In this document: positions 1-10,372 of the stretch, in pieces | Layout: every line of letters starts with the position of its first letter | How positions within the stretch are numbered: the first letter of the stretch is position 1 | Source: Pseudomonas koreensis | Lineage (GTDB): Bacteria; Pseudomonadota; Gammaproteobacteria; Pseudomonadales; Pseudomonadaceae | DNA length: 64,000 bases | Assembly (NCBI RefSeq): GCF_024169245.1 | Contig: NZ_JALJWP010000001.1 | Location: forward strand, 5,441,501 to 5,505,500 | Direction of reading: 5' to 3' | Notes under the pieces: generated by a model | The model's input: the letters and a program-made list of their open reading frames with translations, nothing else | What the model was told of the DNA's origin: nothing | Database searches by the model: none | Translations under genes and position numbers: made by a program

Positions 1-4
1 GGCC

Positions 5-73
5 TCTTCGCGAGCAAGCTCGCTCCCACAGGGGAATGCATTCCAAATGTGGGAGCGAGCTTGCTCGCGAAAG
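5..73. repeat. REP-type palindrome (GCGAGC...GCTCGC family)
   Basis: Two inverted arms built on CGCGAGCAAGCTCGCTCCCA and its complement flank a short spacer. Near-identical elements lie at about 4245-4309, 8337-8406 and 57336-57424, always between genes. This matches the intergenic REP doublets of fluorescent pseudomonads. The copy lies just downstream of kdpE and could fold into a transcript-end hairpin. Confidence 0.85.
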
Positions 74-95
74 CGCCGGATCGGCCACTACAAAG

Positions 96-794
96 CTACA
101 GGCTGTTCTCACTCACCAACCGATACCCAACCCCAGCCTCAGTCACGATAAACCGCGGCCGGGTCGGATCATCCGCCAGTTTCTGCCGCAGATGTCCGAC
201 CACGATCCGCAGGTAATGACTGTCCTCGGTGTGTGTCGGCCCCCAGATATCCTTGAGCAATTGCTGCTGGGTGATCACCCGCCCCGGATGCCGCGCCAGT
301 TGCGCCAGCACCGCGTATTCCTTGCGGGTCAGGGCGACTTCGGCGCCGTCGAGCAGCACGCGCCGATAGGCCAGATCCACGGTCAGAGGGCCGAAACTCA
401 ACGCCGCCGGTTGCGCCTCGCCCGCCGGGGCCTGGCGTAACAACGCGCGAACGCGGGCGAGAAATTCCTGAATGCCGAACGGTTTGGTCACGTAGTCATT
501 CGCGCCGCCGTCCAACGCTTCGACCTTCTGCCCTTCACTGGCGCGCACCGACAGCACTAGCACTGGCGTGCTCGCCCATTCGCGTAACTCGCGCAGCACC
601 TGCTGACCGTCCATGTCCGGCAGGCCGAGGTCGAGCACCACCAGGTCGGGTTTGCTCAGGGCGGCTTGCGCCAGGCCTTCGGCACCGGTGCCGGCTTCGA
701 GCACTTTATAGCCTTGTGAAGCGAGGCTGATGCGCAGGAATTTGCGGATCTGCGGTTCGTCGTCGATGACCAAAATGGTCGCGGTCTGGCTCAT
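96..794 (-). CDS. kdpE: KdpE, response regulator of the Kdp potassium system
   Basis: This is a 232-residue OmpR/PhoB-family regulator that receives phosphate from KdpD and activates kdpFABC under potassium limitation. The receiver domain (about 1-120) shows the acidic pair D11-D12, the phosphoacceptor D55 in LVVLDLGLPD and the conserved K104 in VTKPF. A winged-helix DNA-binding domain follows (about 130-228), with the typical LTRKEYAVLAQLARHPG stretch. It is the last gene of the kdp run, about 50 bases after kdpD, and was probably co-transcribed with it. Length and context are normal for the family. Identification is secure. Confidence 0.96.
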   Translation of the reverse strand: MSQTATILVIDDEPQIRKFLRISLASQGYKVLEAGTGAEGLAQAALSKPDLVVLDLGLPDMDGQQVLRELREWASTPVLVLSVRASEGQKVEALDGGANDYVTKPFGIQEFLARVRALLRQAPAGEAQPAALSFGPLTVDLAYRRVLLDGAEVALTRKEYAVLAQLARHPGRVITQQQLLKDIWGPTHTEDSHYLRIVVGHLRQKLADDPTRPRFIVTEAGVGYRLVSENSL

Positions 795-842
795 GAATTC
801 ACATCAACACAAAAGAGTGGCAAGAGAGTAGCGCAGTCGGCC

Positions 843-3494
843 TCAGGCTTCATGGTCCATGCCCGGCTGCGCCTGCAACGGCAGGTGCAAGGTGATGCAG
901 GTGCCACGCCCGTCGATGCCGTCGGCTACGGAAATACGCCCACCGTGAGCACCGACCATGCCCTGACAGATCGCCAGTCCCAACCCGGTGCCTTGCCCGC
1001 CGCGATCACCGCGCGCGGCGGTGTAGAACATGTCGAAAATCTTCGTGCGGTCCTCTTCGGGGATGCCCGGGCCTTCATCGCTGACCGAAAAGAAAATCTC
1101 TTGCTCGTTGGTGCCGGCGCGCAGTTGCAAGCGACCGTGGCTCGGCGAAAAACGCGCGGCGTTTTCCAGCACGTTGACCAGCGCCTGCTCGATCAGCGCC
1201 GCGTGCACATAGAGCAGCGGCAATTCGGCCGGCACCTCGGTGCTGACCCGCAACGGCGCCAGCACCGCCCGCAGGCGATTGAGCGAACTGCCGACGATAT
1301 CGGCCGGCGACACCCAGTCCCGCGCCAGCTTCAAGGCGCCGTGGCCGAGGCGGGTCATGTCGAGCAGGTTCTGGATGTAGCGGTCGAGGCGTTCGGCTTC
1401 ATCGCGGGTGCCTTCGAGCAACTCGCGGCGATCCTCCAGCGGGATCGCTTCGCCGAGGGCCAACAAGCTGTCGATGCTACCGCGCATGGCGGTAAGCGGC
1501 GTGCGCAAATCATGGGACACCGAGGCCAGCAAGGCGCTGCGCAGTTGCTCGGTTTCGCCATGCAGGCGCGCCGCCTCCAAATCATCAGCCAACTGCGCGC
1601 GTGCCAAGGCTTGTGCCAGTGGCTGACTCAACGCAGTGAGCAAGCGTCGGCGCTGACCGCTCAGGGTCTGGCCTTCCTTGGCGCAAACGCCGAGCAGCGC
1701 CAGCGGCCCGTCCTCGACCGACAATGGCCACCACCACCAACGCCCCAGCGGCAAGGTGCCGGTGCCCTTGCCCGCCGGTTGATCGTGTTGCCAGGCCCAA
1801 TCGGCGGCGGCGCGTTCGGCCTCGGTGAATTGCAGCGGCCCGCCGGTCTCGACTTTCCAGCCGCCCTGGCCGTCGCGGTTGAGCAAGCACAATTGCAAAT
1901 CGCTCCAGCCTTCGAGGTGTTGCGCGGCGGCGCTGATCACGGCCTGGCGATCGGTCGCGGCGGTGAGTTTGCGCGACAAATCGAGCAATTCGCTGGTCTC
2001 TTCCTGGGTGTCGCGCAAGGCCTGCAATTGCCGCCGCTGCCGCGCCGCGAGGTTGCCCGTGAGCGCTGCCATCAACAGGAAGAACAGCAGCGTCAGCACG
2101 TCTTCTTCGCGCTGGATGCTGAAAGAGAAATTCGGCGGGATGAACAAAAAATCGTAGGTCAGAAACGACAGCGCCGCACAGGCCAGCGCCGGGCCAAGGC
2201 TGCTGCGCACCGCTACCAGCAACACCGCTGCGAGAAACACCAGCGAGATGTTCGGCAGCGGCAACACGCTCGACACCGCCCAGGCCAGGGCACTGGCCAA
2301 CAACGTCGCGACCAGTGCCAGCACATAGTCGAACCACACAAGCGTGAGCGGACTGCGCGGGCGCGGTTGGTGCTGCTCGTGGTCAGTGTCGAGGACGTTG
2401 ATTTCCAGCCCATGAGCCTGACGCAGCAGTCGCGCCGCCAGTCCACCGCCAAACAGGCGACGACGTAATCGCGGCCGCGACTGGCCGACCAGCAACAGAC
2501 TGGCGCGGCGTTCGGCAGCATGCTGGATCAGGGTTTTCGCCACTTCCCCGGCGCGCAATAGCACCACTTCGCCACCGAGGCGTTCGGCGAGTTGCTGGGC
2601 GCTTTGCAGACGCAACCGCGATTGCTCGTCGCGGGCGCTGCCGTTATCGACATGCACCAGACTCCATGGCAGATGCCGGCGCTGGGCGACGCGGCTGGCA
2701 TGACGCACCAGACGCTCAGCCTGCGCATCGCCATCGACACCAACCAGCAAACGCCCGCGCACCGCAGGCGCCGCCTGCCCGAGCTGACGATAGCCTTGGG
2801 CGAGATCGTTATCGACCTGCGCGGCGGCGGTCTGCATCGCCAGTTCGCGCAGTGCGGTGAGGTTGGTCTGGGTGAAGAATGCGTCGATAGCGGCGCGCGC
2901 CTGCTCCGGCACGTAGACCTTGCCTTCGCGCAGACGCTCGAGCAATTCACGCGGCGGCAGGTCGATCAGCAGCAGCTCGTAAGCTTCCTGCAACACCCAG
3001 TCCGGCAGGGTTTCGCGCACTTGCACGCCGGTAATGCCGCGCACCTGATCGTTGAGGCTTTCCAGGTGCTGGACGTTGACCGTGGTGAACACGTCAATGC
3101 CGGCGGCGAGCAGTTCCTGAATGTCTTGCCAGCGCTTGGCATGACGACTGCCGGGGGCGTTGCTGTGGGCGAGTTCATCGACCAATACCAGCTTGGGTCT
3201 GGCGGCGAGAATGCCGTCGAGGTCCATTTCCTCAAGCAACACGCCACGGTATTCACTGCGTACCAGAGGTTGTTGCGGCAGGCCGCCGAGCAAGGCTTCG
3301 GTTTCGGCGCGGCCATGGGTTTCGACCACCCCGGCGAGGACTTTTACGCCTTGGCGCAGTTGCGTGTGCGCGGCCTGGAGCATGGCGTAGGTCTTGCCGA
3401 CCCCAGGGGCGGCGCCAAGAAAAACCTTGAGCCGACCACGGCCATCGCGGGGCAGGTCTGCTAACAGTGCGTCGGCGCGGCCGGAGTCGCTCAT
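843..3494 (-). CDS. kdpD: KdpD, potassium-sensing histidine kinase
   Basis: The product (883 residues) is a membrane sensor kinase that responds to potassium or turgor and phosphorylates KdpE. In order there is an N-terminal KdpD domain with Walker A GAAPGVGKT (27-35), a universal-stress-like domain (about 250-370), four membrane segments (about 385-490), a GAF-like region, a HisKA domain with phosphorylatable H661 in SVSHDLRTPL, and an ATPase domain ending with GTGLGLAIC. I chose the start at 3494, where MSDSGRAD begins. A 25-codon upstream extension would run into the palindromic repeat and looks unlike the family N-terminus. Confidence 0.95.
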   Translation of the reverse strand: MSDSGRADALLADLPRDGRGRLKVFLGAAPGVGKTYAMLQAAHTQLRQGVKVLAGVVETHGRAETEALLGGLPQQPLVRSEYRGVLLEEMDLDGILAARPKLVLVDELAHSNAPGSRHAKRWQDIQELLAAGIDVFTTVNVQHLESLNDQVRGITGVQVRETLPDWVLQEAYELLLIDLPPRELLERLREGKVYVPEQARAAIDAFFTQTNLTALRELAMQTAAAQVDNDLAQGYRQLGQAAPAVRGRLLVGVDGDAQAERLVRHASRVAQRRHLPWSLVHVDNGSARDEQSRLRLQSAQQLAERLGGEVVLLRAGEVAKTLIQHAAERRASLLLVGQSRPRLRRRLFGGGLAARLLRQAHGLEINVLDTDHEQHQPRPRSPLTLVWFDYVLALVATLLASALAWAVSSVLPLPNISLVFLAAVLLVAVRSSLGPALACAALSFLTYDFLFIPPNFSFSIQREEDVLTLLFFLLMAALTGNLAARQRRQLQALRDTQEETSELLDLSRKLTAATDRQAVISAAAQHLEGWSDLQLCLLNRDGQGGWKVETGGPLQFTEAERAAADWAWQHDQPAGKGTGTLPLGRWWWWPLSVEDGPLALLGVCAKEGQTLSGQRRRLLTALSQPLAQALARAQLADDLEAARLHGETEQLRSALLASVSHDLRTPLTAMRGSIDSLLALGEAIPLEDRRELLEGTRDEAERLDRYIQNLLDMTRLGHGALKLARDWVSPADIVGSSLNRLRAVLAPLRVSTEVPAELPLLYVHAALIEQALVNVLENAARFSPSHGRLQLRAGTNEQEIFFSVSDEGPGIPEEDRTKIFDMFYTAARGDRGGQGTGLGLAICQGMVGAHGGRISVADGIDGRGTCITLHLPLQAQPGMDHEA

Positions 3495-3515
3495 GCTTGA
3501 TGTCTCTCTTCCTGA

Positions 3516-3628
3516 TGATCGTTCCCACGCTCTGCGTGGGAATGCAGCCCAGGACGCTCTGCGTCCCATAAAAGCAGACGCAGAGCGTCTATTGGTGCAT
3601 TCCCACGCAGAGCGTGGGAACGATCGGT
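3516..3628. repeat. Palindromic repeat between kdpC and kdpD (CCCACGC...GCGTGGG family)
   Basis: Arms GTTCCCACGCTCTGCGTGGG and the reverse complement lie at the two ends, with inner copies of the GCTCTGCGT / ACGCAGAGC core. This is a different family from the GCGAGC REP copies. It sits in the only sizeable gap of the kdp operon, so it may attenuate or stabilise the mRNA between the pump genes and the regulator genes. Confidence 0.8.
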
Positions 3629-3638
3629 ATCAACTGAA

Positions 3639-4184
3639 TTACAGGTTTTGCAGTGCCAGATTCAGCTCCAGCACATTCACCACCGGCGGCCCAACCAGCG
3701 GCTGTTCGATATGTGCGTCGAGCAATTGCTGCAAGGTCGACACCGGCAGGTTGCGCGCCGCCGCGACACGCGCCAGTTGATAGGCAATTGCCGCCGGTGG
3801 CAAGTGCGGATCGAGGCCGCTGGCGGAGGTGGTCAGCAGTGCCAAGGGCACCGGGCCCTGGCCGGGGACTTGTTGTTTGTGCGCGTCTTCGATCACTCGG
3901 GCAGCCAGGGCCGGATTACTCGGCGCGAGGTTGCTGGCGCTGCTGGCCACCGTGGCAAAAGCCCCGGCGGACGGGCGTGGGTGAAACCAGTTGTCACCGC
4001 TGAAATCCTGGGCGATCAGCGACGAGCCGCGGACCTTGCCGTCGGCGTCGTGGATCAGGCTGCCGTTGGCCTGAGTCGGGAAGGCGACCTGAGCGATGCC
4101 AGTGACTGCGAGTGGATAGGCGACACCGGTGACCAGGGTCATCAGCGCCAACAGGGTCAGAGCCGGGCGTATCATTGTGGACAT
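3639..4184 (-). CDS. kdpC: KdpC, potassium-transporting ATPase subunit C
   Basis: KdpC (181 residues) is the small subunit of the KdpFABC potassium pump; it stabilises the complex and increases nucleotide affinity. The sequence has a single N-terminal membrane helix (about 10-30). The soluble part has typical KdpC motifs, including [28 protein letters not shown] and the [22 protein letters not shown] segment. Length is normal. It follows kdpB, with a REP element in the gap, and precedes kdpD. Confidence 0.95.
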   Translation of the reverse strand: MSTMIRPALTLLALMTLVTGVAYPLAVTGIAQVAFPTQANGSLIHDADGKVRGSSLIAQDFSGDNWFHPRPSAGAFATVASSASNLAPSNPALAARVIEDAHKQQVPGQGPVPLALLTTSASGLDPHLPPAAIAYQLARVAAARNLPVSTLQQLLDAHIEQPLVGPPVVNVLELNLALQNL

Positions 4185-4244
4185 TGCGGAATCCTCGATT
4201 CAAAAACCAGTACTGTGTTGAGTCAGATAAGCAGTGGCGCATTC

Positions 4245-4309
4245 TTCGCGAGCAGGCTCGCTCCCACAGGGGGAATGCAATTTCAGGTGGGAGCGAGCCT
4301 GCTCGCGAA
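4245..4309. repeat. REP-type palindrome between kdpB and kdpC
   Basis: The arms TTCGCGAGCAGGCTCGCTCC and its complement surround a spacer beginning ACAGGGGGAATG. It belongs to the same family as the copies at 5-73, 8337-8406 and 57336-57424. It ends just short of the kdpB stop codon, inside the operon. Confidence 0.85.
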
Positions 4310-4313
4310 AGCC

Positions 4314-6371
4314 TCACACCAGATGCAACGCCGTAAGCAGCATGTCGATCGCCTTGATCCCCACGAACGGCACGACAATCCCGCCCACGCCATAGATCAG
4401 CAGATTGCGCCGCAACAACGCTGCCGCACTCGCCGCCTGCACACGCACGCCGCGCAATGCCAGCGGAATCAGCACGACGATGATGAGCGCGTTAAAGACG
4501 ATGGCCGAGAGAATCGCGCTCTGCGGACTGTTCAGGTGCATGATGTTCAGCACGCCCAGCTGCGGGTAGATCGAAGCAAACAGCGCCGGCAGAATCGCGA
4601 AGTATTTGGCGATGTCGTTGGCGATGGAAAAGGTCGTCAGCGCGCCACGGGTCACCAGCAATTCCTTGCCGATCTGCACCACGTCGAGCAGCTTGGTCGG
4701 GTCGCTGTCGAGATCGACCATGTTCGCCGCTTCGCGTGCCGCTTGCGTGCCGTCGTTCATCGCCATGCCGACGTCCGCCTGGGCAAGTGCCGGGGCGTCG
4801 TTGGCACCGTCGCCGCACATGGCGACCAGGCGACCGTCGTTCTGCTCGTGACGAATGCGTGCGAGTTTTTTCTCCGGCGTCGCTTCGGCAAGCACGTCAT
4901 CGACGCCCGCTTCAGCGGCGATGGCCGCAGCGGTCAGCGGGTTGTCGCCGGTGACCATCACCGTGCGAATCCCCAGTTTGCGCAACTCGGCAAAACGCTC
5001 GCGGATGCCTGGCTTGACCACGTCCTTAAGGTGGATCGCGCCGAGCAGCTTGCCGTCAGCGCAGACCAGCAAAGGCGTGCCGCCGCTCTGGGCGATCCTG
5101 TCGATTTCCCGCGCCAGCGCCGGGGCCAGATCCGCCCGTTGCTGACCAAGAAACGCCAGCAGCGAATCCACCGCGCCTTTACGATACACGCGGCCCTGAT
5201 AATCGACGCCGGACAAGCGGGTTTCCGCGCTGAACGGCACGGCGGTCAGGGTTTCCGGGGCCGGCTCCGGTTGTGGATGCAGGCCACGAAGGAACTCGAC
5301 GATCGACTTGCCTTCAGCGGTTTCGTCGGCCAGCGAAGCAAACAACGCGCCTTCGGCCAGCTCACGGCCGGTCACACCCGGCGCCGCGTATACGGCACTG
5401 CAGCGACGGTTGCCGAAGGTGATGGTGCCGGTCTTGTCGAGCAACAACACGTGCACGTCACCCGCCGCCTCCACTGCGCGGCCGGACTTGGCGATCACGT
5501 TGAGGCGCACCAGACGATCCATCCCGGCGATACCAATGGCCGACAGCAGACCGCCGATGGTGGTCGGAATCAGCGTGACCAATAATGCCACGAGGAACAC
5601 CAGCGGCAGGCTGCCATTGGCAAAGTGCGCGAACGGTTGCAGGGTGACGACAACCAGCAGAAAGATCAGGGTCAGGCCGATCAGCAGGATGTCCAGCGCG
5701 ACTTCGTTCGGGGTCTTCTGCCGTTTGGCGCCTTCGACCAAGGCGATCATGCGATCAAGTGTCGACTCACCGGGATCGGCGGTGATCTTCACCAGCAGCC
5801 AGTCGGACACCAGCCGCGTGTTGCCGGTGACGGCGGAACGGTCGCCGCCGGACTCGCGGATCACCGGCGCCGACTCACCGGTGATCGCCGCTTCGTTGAC
5901 CGCGGCGATGCCTTCGATGACTTCGCCGTCACCGGGAATCATCTCCCCGGCTTCGACTCGCACCACGTCGCCCTTGCGCAGATTGGCAGCGGGAACAATC
6001 TTGAAACTGCCATCGGCCTGGCGGCAGCGTGCGCTGAGACCTTCGCTGCCGGCCTTGAGGCTGTCGGCGCGGGCCTTGCCGCGTCCTTCGGCCAAGGCCT
6101 CGGCGAAGTTGGCGAACAGCACGGTGAACCACAGCCAAAGGGCGATTTGTGCGGCGACGAAGGTCGGCACATCGGCATCCGGGATGAAGCACAGCACGGT
6201 GGTGAAAATTGCCGTCAGTTCGACCACCAGCATCACTGGCGAACGCGCCAGTTGCCGTGGGTCGAGCTTGACGAAGGCTTGCACCAGCGCCGGGCGCCAC
6301 AGGGCCGAGATCGCGGTTTTGGCTTGTTCCGGCGCTTTGACGGCGGCGGGTTTGATTGCAGGCATATTCAT
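4314..6371 (-). CDS. kdpB: KdpB, P-type ATPase catalytic subunit of the K+ pump
   Basis: KdpB (685 residues) hydrolyses ATP to drive potassium uptake through KdpA. Visible motifs are the actuator TGES (about 163-167), the phosphorylation site D312 in [26 protein letters not shown] and the hinge [18 protein letters not shown]. Hydrophobic segments occur near the N-terminus, at about 215-275, and at the C-terminus. All catalytic residues appear present. It follows kdpA after about 10 bases, so the two are probably translated from one mRNA. Confidence 0.97.
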   Translation of the reverse strand: MNMPAIKPAAVKAPEQAKTAISALWRPALVQAFVKLDPRQLARSPVMLVVELTAIFTTVLCFIPDADVPTFVAAQIALWLWFTVLFANFAEALAEGRGKARADSLKAGSEGLSARCRQADGSFKIVPAANLRKGDVVRVEAGEMIPGDGEVIEGIAAVNEAAITGESAPVIRESGGDRSAVTGNTRLVSDWLLVKITADPGESTLDRMIALVEGAKRQKTPNEVALDILLIGLTLIFLLVVVTLQPFAHFANGSLPLVFLVALLVTLIPTTIGGLLSAIGIAGMDRLVRLNVIAKSGRAVEAAGDVHVLLLDKTGTITFGNRRCSAVYAAPGVTGRELAEGALFASLADETAEGKSIVEFLRGLHPQPEPAPETLTAVPFSAETRLSGVDYQGRVYRKGAVDSLLAFLGQQRADLAPALAREIDRIAQSGGTPLLVCADGKLLGAIHLKDVVKPGIRERFAELRKLGIRTVMVTGDNPLTAAAIAAEAGVDDVLAEATPEKKLARIRHEQNDGRLVAMCGDGANDAPALAQADVGMAMNDGTQAAREAANMVDLDSDPTKLLDVVQIGKELLVTRGALTTFSIANDIAKYFAILPALFASIYPQLGVLNIMHLNSPQSAILSAIVFNALIIVVLIPLALRGVRVQAASAAALLRRNLLIYGVGGIVVPFVGIKAIDMLLTALHLV

Positions 6372-6381
6372 GATGGATTCC

Positions 6382-8076
6382 TTAGAAGCCCATACTTAAA
6401 TGTTCGGCGATAGGACCGAGCGCCAGCGTCGGCAAGAACGTCAGGCCGCCCACCAGCAGAATGGTCACGGTCAACAGGGTCACGAACAGCGGGCCGTGAG
6501 TCGGGAAGCTGTTCTGGCCGACCGGTGCGCTTTTCTTCATCGCCAGGCTGCCGGCCAATGCCAACACCGGCAGGATGTAGCCGAAGCGGCCAATCAACAT
6601 GCCCAGGCCGAGCATCAGGTTGTGGAACGGCGTGTTCGCGCTCAGGCCACCGAACGCCGAGCCGTTGTTGGCGCTGGCCGAGGTGTAGGCGTAGAGCAAC
6701 TGACTGAACCCGTGCGGGCCGGGGTTGCTGATGGTCGCCGCCGGACCGGGCAGCACTGCGGCAATGGCGCCGAGCACCAGCACGCCGACCGGCATCACCA
6801 GCAGCGTCACCACCAGCAACTGCACTTCGCGGGCCTGGAGTTTCTTGCCGAGGTATTCCGGGGTGCGGCCGATCATCAGACCGGCGAGGAACACCGCGAT
6901 CAGCACGTTGAGCAACATGCCGTACAGCCCGGCGCCGACACCGCCGAAGATCACCTCGCCGACCATCATGTTGACCAGCGCGACCATGCCGCTCAGCGGG
7001 TTGAGGCTGTCGTGCATGCCGTTGACCGAGCCGTTCGAAGCCGCCGTCGTGGTCACCGACCACAGCACCGTGGCGGTGGTGCCGAAGCGCGCTTCCTTGC
7101 CTTCCAGCGGCGCGGTCTGCTCGACAGCGGCGTTGTTCAGGGTCGGATTCGACTGATATTCGGCCCACAGCGATGTCGCGCAGCCGATCAGGAACAGCGC
7201 CAGCATGCAGGCGATGATCGCGCGGCTCTGGCGCAGATCCTTAACGTAATGGCCAAAGGTGAATACCAGTGCCACCGGAATCAGAATGATCGAGGCGACT
7301 TCGAACAGGTTGCTCCACGCGGTCGGGTTCTCGAACGGATGCGCCGAGTTGACGCCGAAGAAACCGCCGCCGTTGGTGCCCAGTTGCTTGATCGCAATCT
7401 GGCTGGCGGCCGGGCCCAGCGGGATCACCTGATCAATGCCCTGCAGCGTCACGGCATTCACATACTGGGCGAAGGTTTGCGGCACGCCCTGCCAGACCAG
7501 ATACAGCGCGAGCAGCAGGCACAGCGGCAGCAGGCCATAGAGGGTGGCGCGAGTCATGTCGACCCAGAAATTGCCGAGGGTTTTTGTCGACTTGCGGCCG
7601 ATGCCACGGCACAGCGCGACCAGCACGGCGAGGCCGGTGGCGGCGCTGACGAAGTTCTGCACGGTGAGGCCGACCATCTGGCTCAGGTAGCTGAGGGTCG
7701 CTTCGCCACTGTAGGACTGCCAGTTGGTGTTGGTCATGAAACTGACCGCGGTGTTGAATGCCTGGGTCCACTCCTGGCCCGGCAGATTCTGCGGGTTCAG
7801 CGGCAGGTGATCCTGGAACAACAGGATGGCGAACAGCAGCAGGAAACCGGCAAGGTTGAACGCCAGCAATGCCAGCGTGTACTTCTGCCAGCTCTGCTCC
7901 GCCTGTGCATCGACCCCGGCGAGGCGATAGCAACCGCGCTCGACCGGGCCGAGAATCGGCGTCAGCCAGGTGCGCTGGCCCTCCATGACCTTGTAATAAA
8001 AGCGCCCGAGAAACGGCGCCGGCAACAGGACCAGCAGGAAAAACCCGAGGATCAGCCAATAGTCATAACTGTGCAT
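6382..8076 (-). CDS. kdpA: KdpA, potassium-binding channel subunit
   Basis: KdpA (564 residues) is the ion-translocating subunit, related to potassium channels and Trk/Ktr transporters. It has about ten membrane segments and the degenerate selectivity loops [11 protein letters not shown] and [15 protein letters not shown]. The start [13 protein letters not shown] at 8076 gives the usual family length. A longer open frame to 8268 would cover kdpF and is rejected. It starts 8 bases after the end of kdpF. Confidence 0.96.
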   Translation of the reverse strand: MHSYDYWLILGFFLLVLLPAPFLGRFYYKVMEGQRTWLTPILGPVERGCYRLAGVDAQAEQSWQKYTLALLAFNLAGFLLLFAILLFQDHLPLNPQNLPGQEWTQAFNTAVSFMTNTNWQSYSGEATLSYLSQMVGLTVQNFVSAATGLAVLVALCRGIGRKSTKTLGNFWVDMTRATLYGLLPLCLLLALYLVWQGVPQTFAQYVNAVTLQGIDQVIPLGPAASQIAIKQLGTNGGGFFGVNSAHPFENPTAWSNLFEVASIILIPVALVFTFGHYVKDLRQSRAIIACMLALFLIGCATSLWAEYQSNPTLNNAAVEQTAPLEGKEARFGTTATVLWSVTTTAASNGSVNGMHDSLNPLSGMVALVNMMVGEVIFGGVGAGLYGMLLNVLIAVFLAGLMIGRTPEYLGKKLQAREVQLLVVTLLVMPVGVLVLGAIAAVLPGPAATISNPGPHGFSQLLYAYTSASANNGSAFGGLSANTPFHNLMLGLGMLIGRFGYILPVLALAGSLAMKKSAPVGQNSFPTHGPLFVTLLTVTILLVGGLTFLPTLALGPIAEHLSMGF

Positions 8077-8084
8077 AGCCGCTC

Positions 8085-8174
8085 CTAGTTCCGGTCCGCG
8101 CGCAACAGCGCAACCAACAGATAAATGAACAGCCCCACTGCCAACAGCAGTGACACCCCGTCCAGAACGCTCAT
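8085..8174 (-). CDS. kdpF: KdpF, small subunit of the K+ pump
   Basis: A 29-residue single-helix membrane peptide beginning MSVLDGVSLLLAVGLF lies directly before kdpA. KdpF is a lipid-like stabilising peptide of the pump, normally about 29 residues in Pseudomonas. It is the first gene of kdpFABC-DE. The upstream gap to the divergent permease presumably holds the KdpE-controlled promoter, but I could not recognise a binding site. Confidence 0.9.
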   Translation of the reverse strand: MSVLDGVSLLLAVGLFIYLLVALLRADRN

Positions 8175-8573
8175 GGAAGATCTCCGTGTTACGGCGTATT
8201 GCCGTGTGTGCGGTGATTGTCGGGAAGGTGGCTGTAAAGGAACGAGAGCGAGGCGCGGCGTGGGGCATAAAGAAAGCGTAAAGAGTGGATTTATGCGGGC
8301 TTTACGGCTGAGTTTCGTGGTGTTTGGGCTGGCGCCTTCGCGAGCAGGCTCGCTCCCACAGGGGAGAGCGCATAACAAATGTGGGAGCGAGCCTGCTCGC
8401 GAAGGCGGCGGCGCAGACAACATCGCACCCAACTGGCGCACAAAACCCACACACCCAGCGCCAATCATCCCCGCTGCGACAGCTTTGAACCCATTACGAC
8501 TTGTTTCACGGCGATGGCACGCCCACTGCACGCGCCCTCCCCCGAGCTTTCCAACCGTTGCGGGAGCAAGCGC
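8175..8573. other. Divergent intergenic region kdpF / permease
   Basis: About 400 bases separate the divergent kdpF and permease genes. The segment holds a REP palindrome at 8337-8406. The kdp promoter should lie between 8175 and 8336 and the permease promoter between 8407 and 8573. I see no convincing -35/-10 pair or sigma-54 site. Short open frames here encode no recognisable protein. Confidence 0.6.
8337..8406. repeat. REP-type palindrome upstream of the permease gene
   Basis: Arms TTCGCGAGCAGGCTCGCTCC and its complement flank a spacer with ACAGGGGAGAGCG. Same family as 5-73, 4245-4309 and 57336-57424. It may insulate the two divergent promoters. Confidence 0.85.
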
Positions 8574-9938
8574 ATGAACACACAACTCAAACCCACGCTG
8601 GGCACGTTGCACCTGTGGGGCATTGCCGTGGGGCTGGTGATTTCCGGGGAATATTTCGGCTGGAGTTACGGCTGGGGCGTGGCCGGTACTCTCGGTTTTC
8701 TGGTCACTTCATTCATGGTCGCGACCATGTACACCTGCTTTATCTTCAGCTTCACCGAACTGACCACCGCAATTCCCCATGCTGGCGGGCCGTTTGCCTA
8801 TAGCCGCCGTGCATTTGGCGAGAAAGGCGGACTGATCGCCGGGCTGGCCACACTGATCGAATTCGTCTTCGCCCCGCCGGCGATTGCCTTGGCGATTGGT
8901 GCTTATCTGAATGTGCAATTTCCGGCCCTCGACCCCAAACACGCAGCGGTTGGCGCGTACATCGTGTTTATGGGCCTGAATATTCTCGGGGTGAAGCTGG
9001 CGGCGACGTTCGAGCTGATCGTCTGCGTGCTGGCGGTGGCTGAGTTGCTGGTGTTCATGGGCGTGGTTGCGCCGGCGTTCAGTTTCAGCAACTTCGCCCT
9101 GAATGGCTGGGCGGGCTCCGACGTCTTCGGCGCGCCGGCGATTGCCGGGATGTTTGCGGCGATTCCATTTGCCATCTGGTTCTTCCTCGCCATCGAAGGC
9201 GCCGCGATGGCCGCCGAAGAAGCCAAGGACCCGAAGCGCACGATCCCGAAAGCCTACATCAGCGGCATCCTGACCCTGGTGCTGCTGGCCATGGGCGTGA
9301 TGTTCTTCGCCGGCGGCGTCGGCGACTGGCGCACGCTGGCCAACATCAACGACCCCTTGCCGCAAGCCATGAAAACCGTGGTCGGCGACAACTCAGGCTG
9401 GCTGCACATGCTGGTCTGGATCGGCCTGTTCGGCCTGGTCGCCAGTTTTCACGGCATCATCCTCGGCTACTCACGCCAGTTCTTCGCCCTCGCCCGCGCC
9501 GGCTATCTGCCTGCTTCGCTGGCAAAACTCTCGCGCTTCCAGACACCACACCGCGCGATAATCGCTGGCGGGCTCATCGGCATTGCCGCGATATACAGCG
9601 ATGGTCTGATCAACCTCGGCGGTATGACACTGACGGCAGCGATGATCACCATGGCGGTGTTCGGCGCGATCGTGATGTACATCATGAGCATGCTCAGCCT
9701 GTTCAAACTGCGTAAAACGGAACCGAATCTGGAGCGCACCTTCCGCGCGCCTTGCTATCCGCTGGTGCCTCTGATTGCACTGATATTGGCCGTGGTTTGC
9801 CTGGTTGCGATGGCGTGGTTCAACACCCTGATCGGGCTGATTTTCCTCGGCTTCATGGCGGTGGGGTTCTGCTACTTCATGCTGACCGGACAACTGCGCG
9901 CCGATGCGCCGGCCGATGCGATGCTCACAGGCAATTGA
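8574..9938 (+). CDS. eat: APC-family permease, probable ethanolamine permease
   Basis: This is a 454-residue, roughly 12-helix amino acid/polyamine/organocation permease of the inner membrane. The N-terminus LGTLHLWGIAVGLVISGEYF and the motif FFLAIEGAAMAAEEAKDPKR are typical of ethanolamine permeases (Eat). The start at 8574 is preceded by GGGAG; an upstream open extension would read through the REP element and is rejected. No eutBC genes are adjacent, so the substrate is assigned by family resemblance only. A related amino acid permease remains possible. Confidence 0.82.
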   Translation: MNTQLKPTLGTLHLWGIAVGLVISGEYFGWSYGWGVAGTLGFLVTSFMVATMYTCFIFSFTELTTAIPHAGGPFAYSRRAFGEKGGLIAGLATLIEFVFAPPAIALAIGAYLNVQFPALDPKHAAVGAYIVFMGLNILGVKLAATFELIVCVLAVAELLVFMGVVAPAFSFSNFALNGWAGSDVFGAPAIAGMFAAIPFAIWFFLAIEGAAMAAEEAKDPKRTIPKAYISGILTLVLLAMGVMFFAGGVGDWRTLANINDPLPQAMKTVVGDNSGWLHMLVWIGLFGLVASFHGIILGYSRQFFALARAGYLPASLAKLSRFQTPHRAIIAGGLIGIAAIYSDGLINLGGMTLTAAMITMAVFGAIVMYIMSMLSLFKLRKTEPNLERTFRAPCYPLVPLIALILAVVCLVAMAWFNTLIGLIFLGFMAVGFCYFMLTGQLRADAPADAMLTGN

Positions 9939-10067
9939 GGGATTTCGGGTGTACCGGGTGCAACCGACCTAGAATGGAACCACTGCGAGTTCACTTCGCT
10001 CAAAAGTGGTATGCAGCATCGCACGGCGAAATCCTCGTCCGTCGAGCTGCCATTAAGGAGAGCCGTT

Positions 10068-10235
10068 ATGCCCTGGTATGCCTGGTTGATTCTGGTCGTT
10101 GCGATCGGCTCGATTGTTGGCGGATTGATGATGTTGCGCGACACCGCCAACAAGGTCGAACTGACCGATGAAGAACGCAAGCGCGTCGCGCAGCGCAATG
10201 CCGAAGCGGATGCCAAGGACGCACAGGACCGCTGA
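10068..10235 (+). CDS. Small membrane protein, DUF2897-like
   Basis: A 55-residue protein begins MPWYAWLILVVAIGSIVGG, preceded by AAGGAG at good spacing. One N-terminal membrane helix is followed by a charged tail rich in Asp, Glu, Lys and Arg (VELTDEERKRVAQRNAEADA). Proteins of this form in pseudomonads are grouped as DUF2897; no function is known. A terminator follows at once, so it looks like a single-gene unit. Confidence 0.75.
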   Translation: MPWYAWLILVVAIGSIVGGLMMLRDTANKVELTDEERKRVAQRNAEADAKDAQDR

Positions 10236-10241
10236 CCCGTA

Positions 10242-10270
10242 CCCCGCCGCAATGGCGGGGTTGGTTTTTC
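10242..10270 (+). terminator. Rho-independent terminator after the DUF2897-like gene
   Basis: A stem CCCCGCC / GGCGGGG with a five-base loop is followed by TTGGTTTTTC. It lies seven bases after the stop codon and matches a plus-strand intrinsic terminator. Confidence 0.85.
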
Positions 10271-10372
10271 CAGCGCAATCGGACTTACCCGCAGGCTTTT
10301 TAGATTTTAGAAGTACAGTCACCATTTAATCTTCCGTGGTTAAGATGGCAACATCGTCGCGGAGAGCTCCAC

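Noticed and set aside
3648..5585. Open frame of 645 codons on the plus strand
   Set aside because: Antisense to kdpC and kdpB, both of which have full catalytic motifs.
8175..8612. Upstream extension of the kdpF frame
   Set aside because: The extension reads through the REP palindrome and the divergent promoter region; KdpF is about 29 residues.
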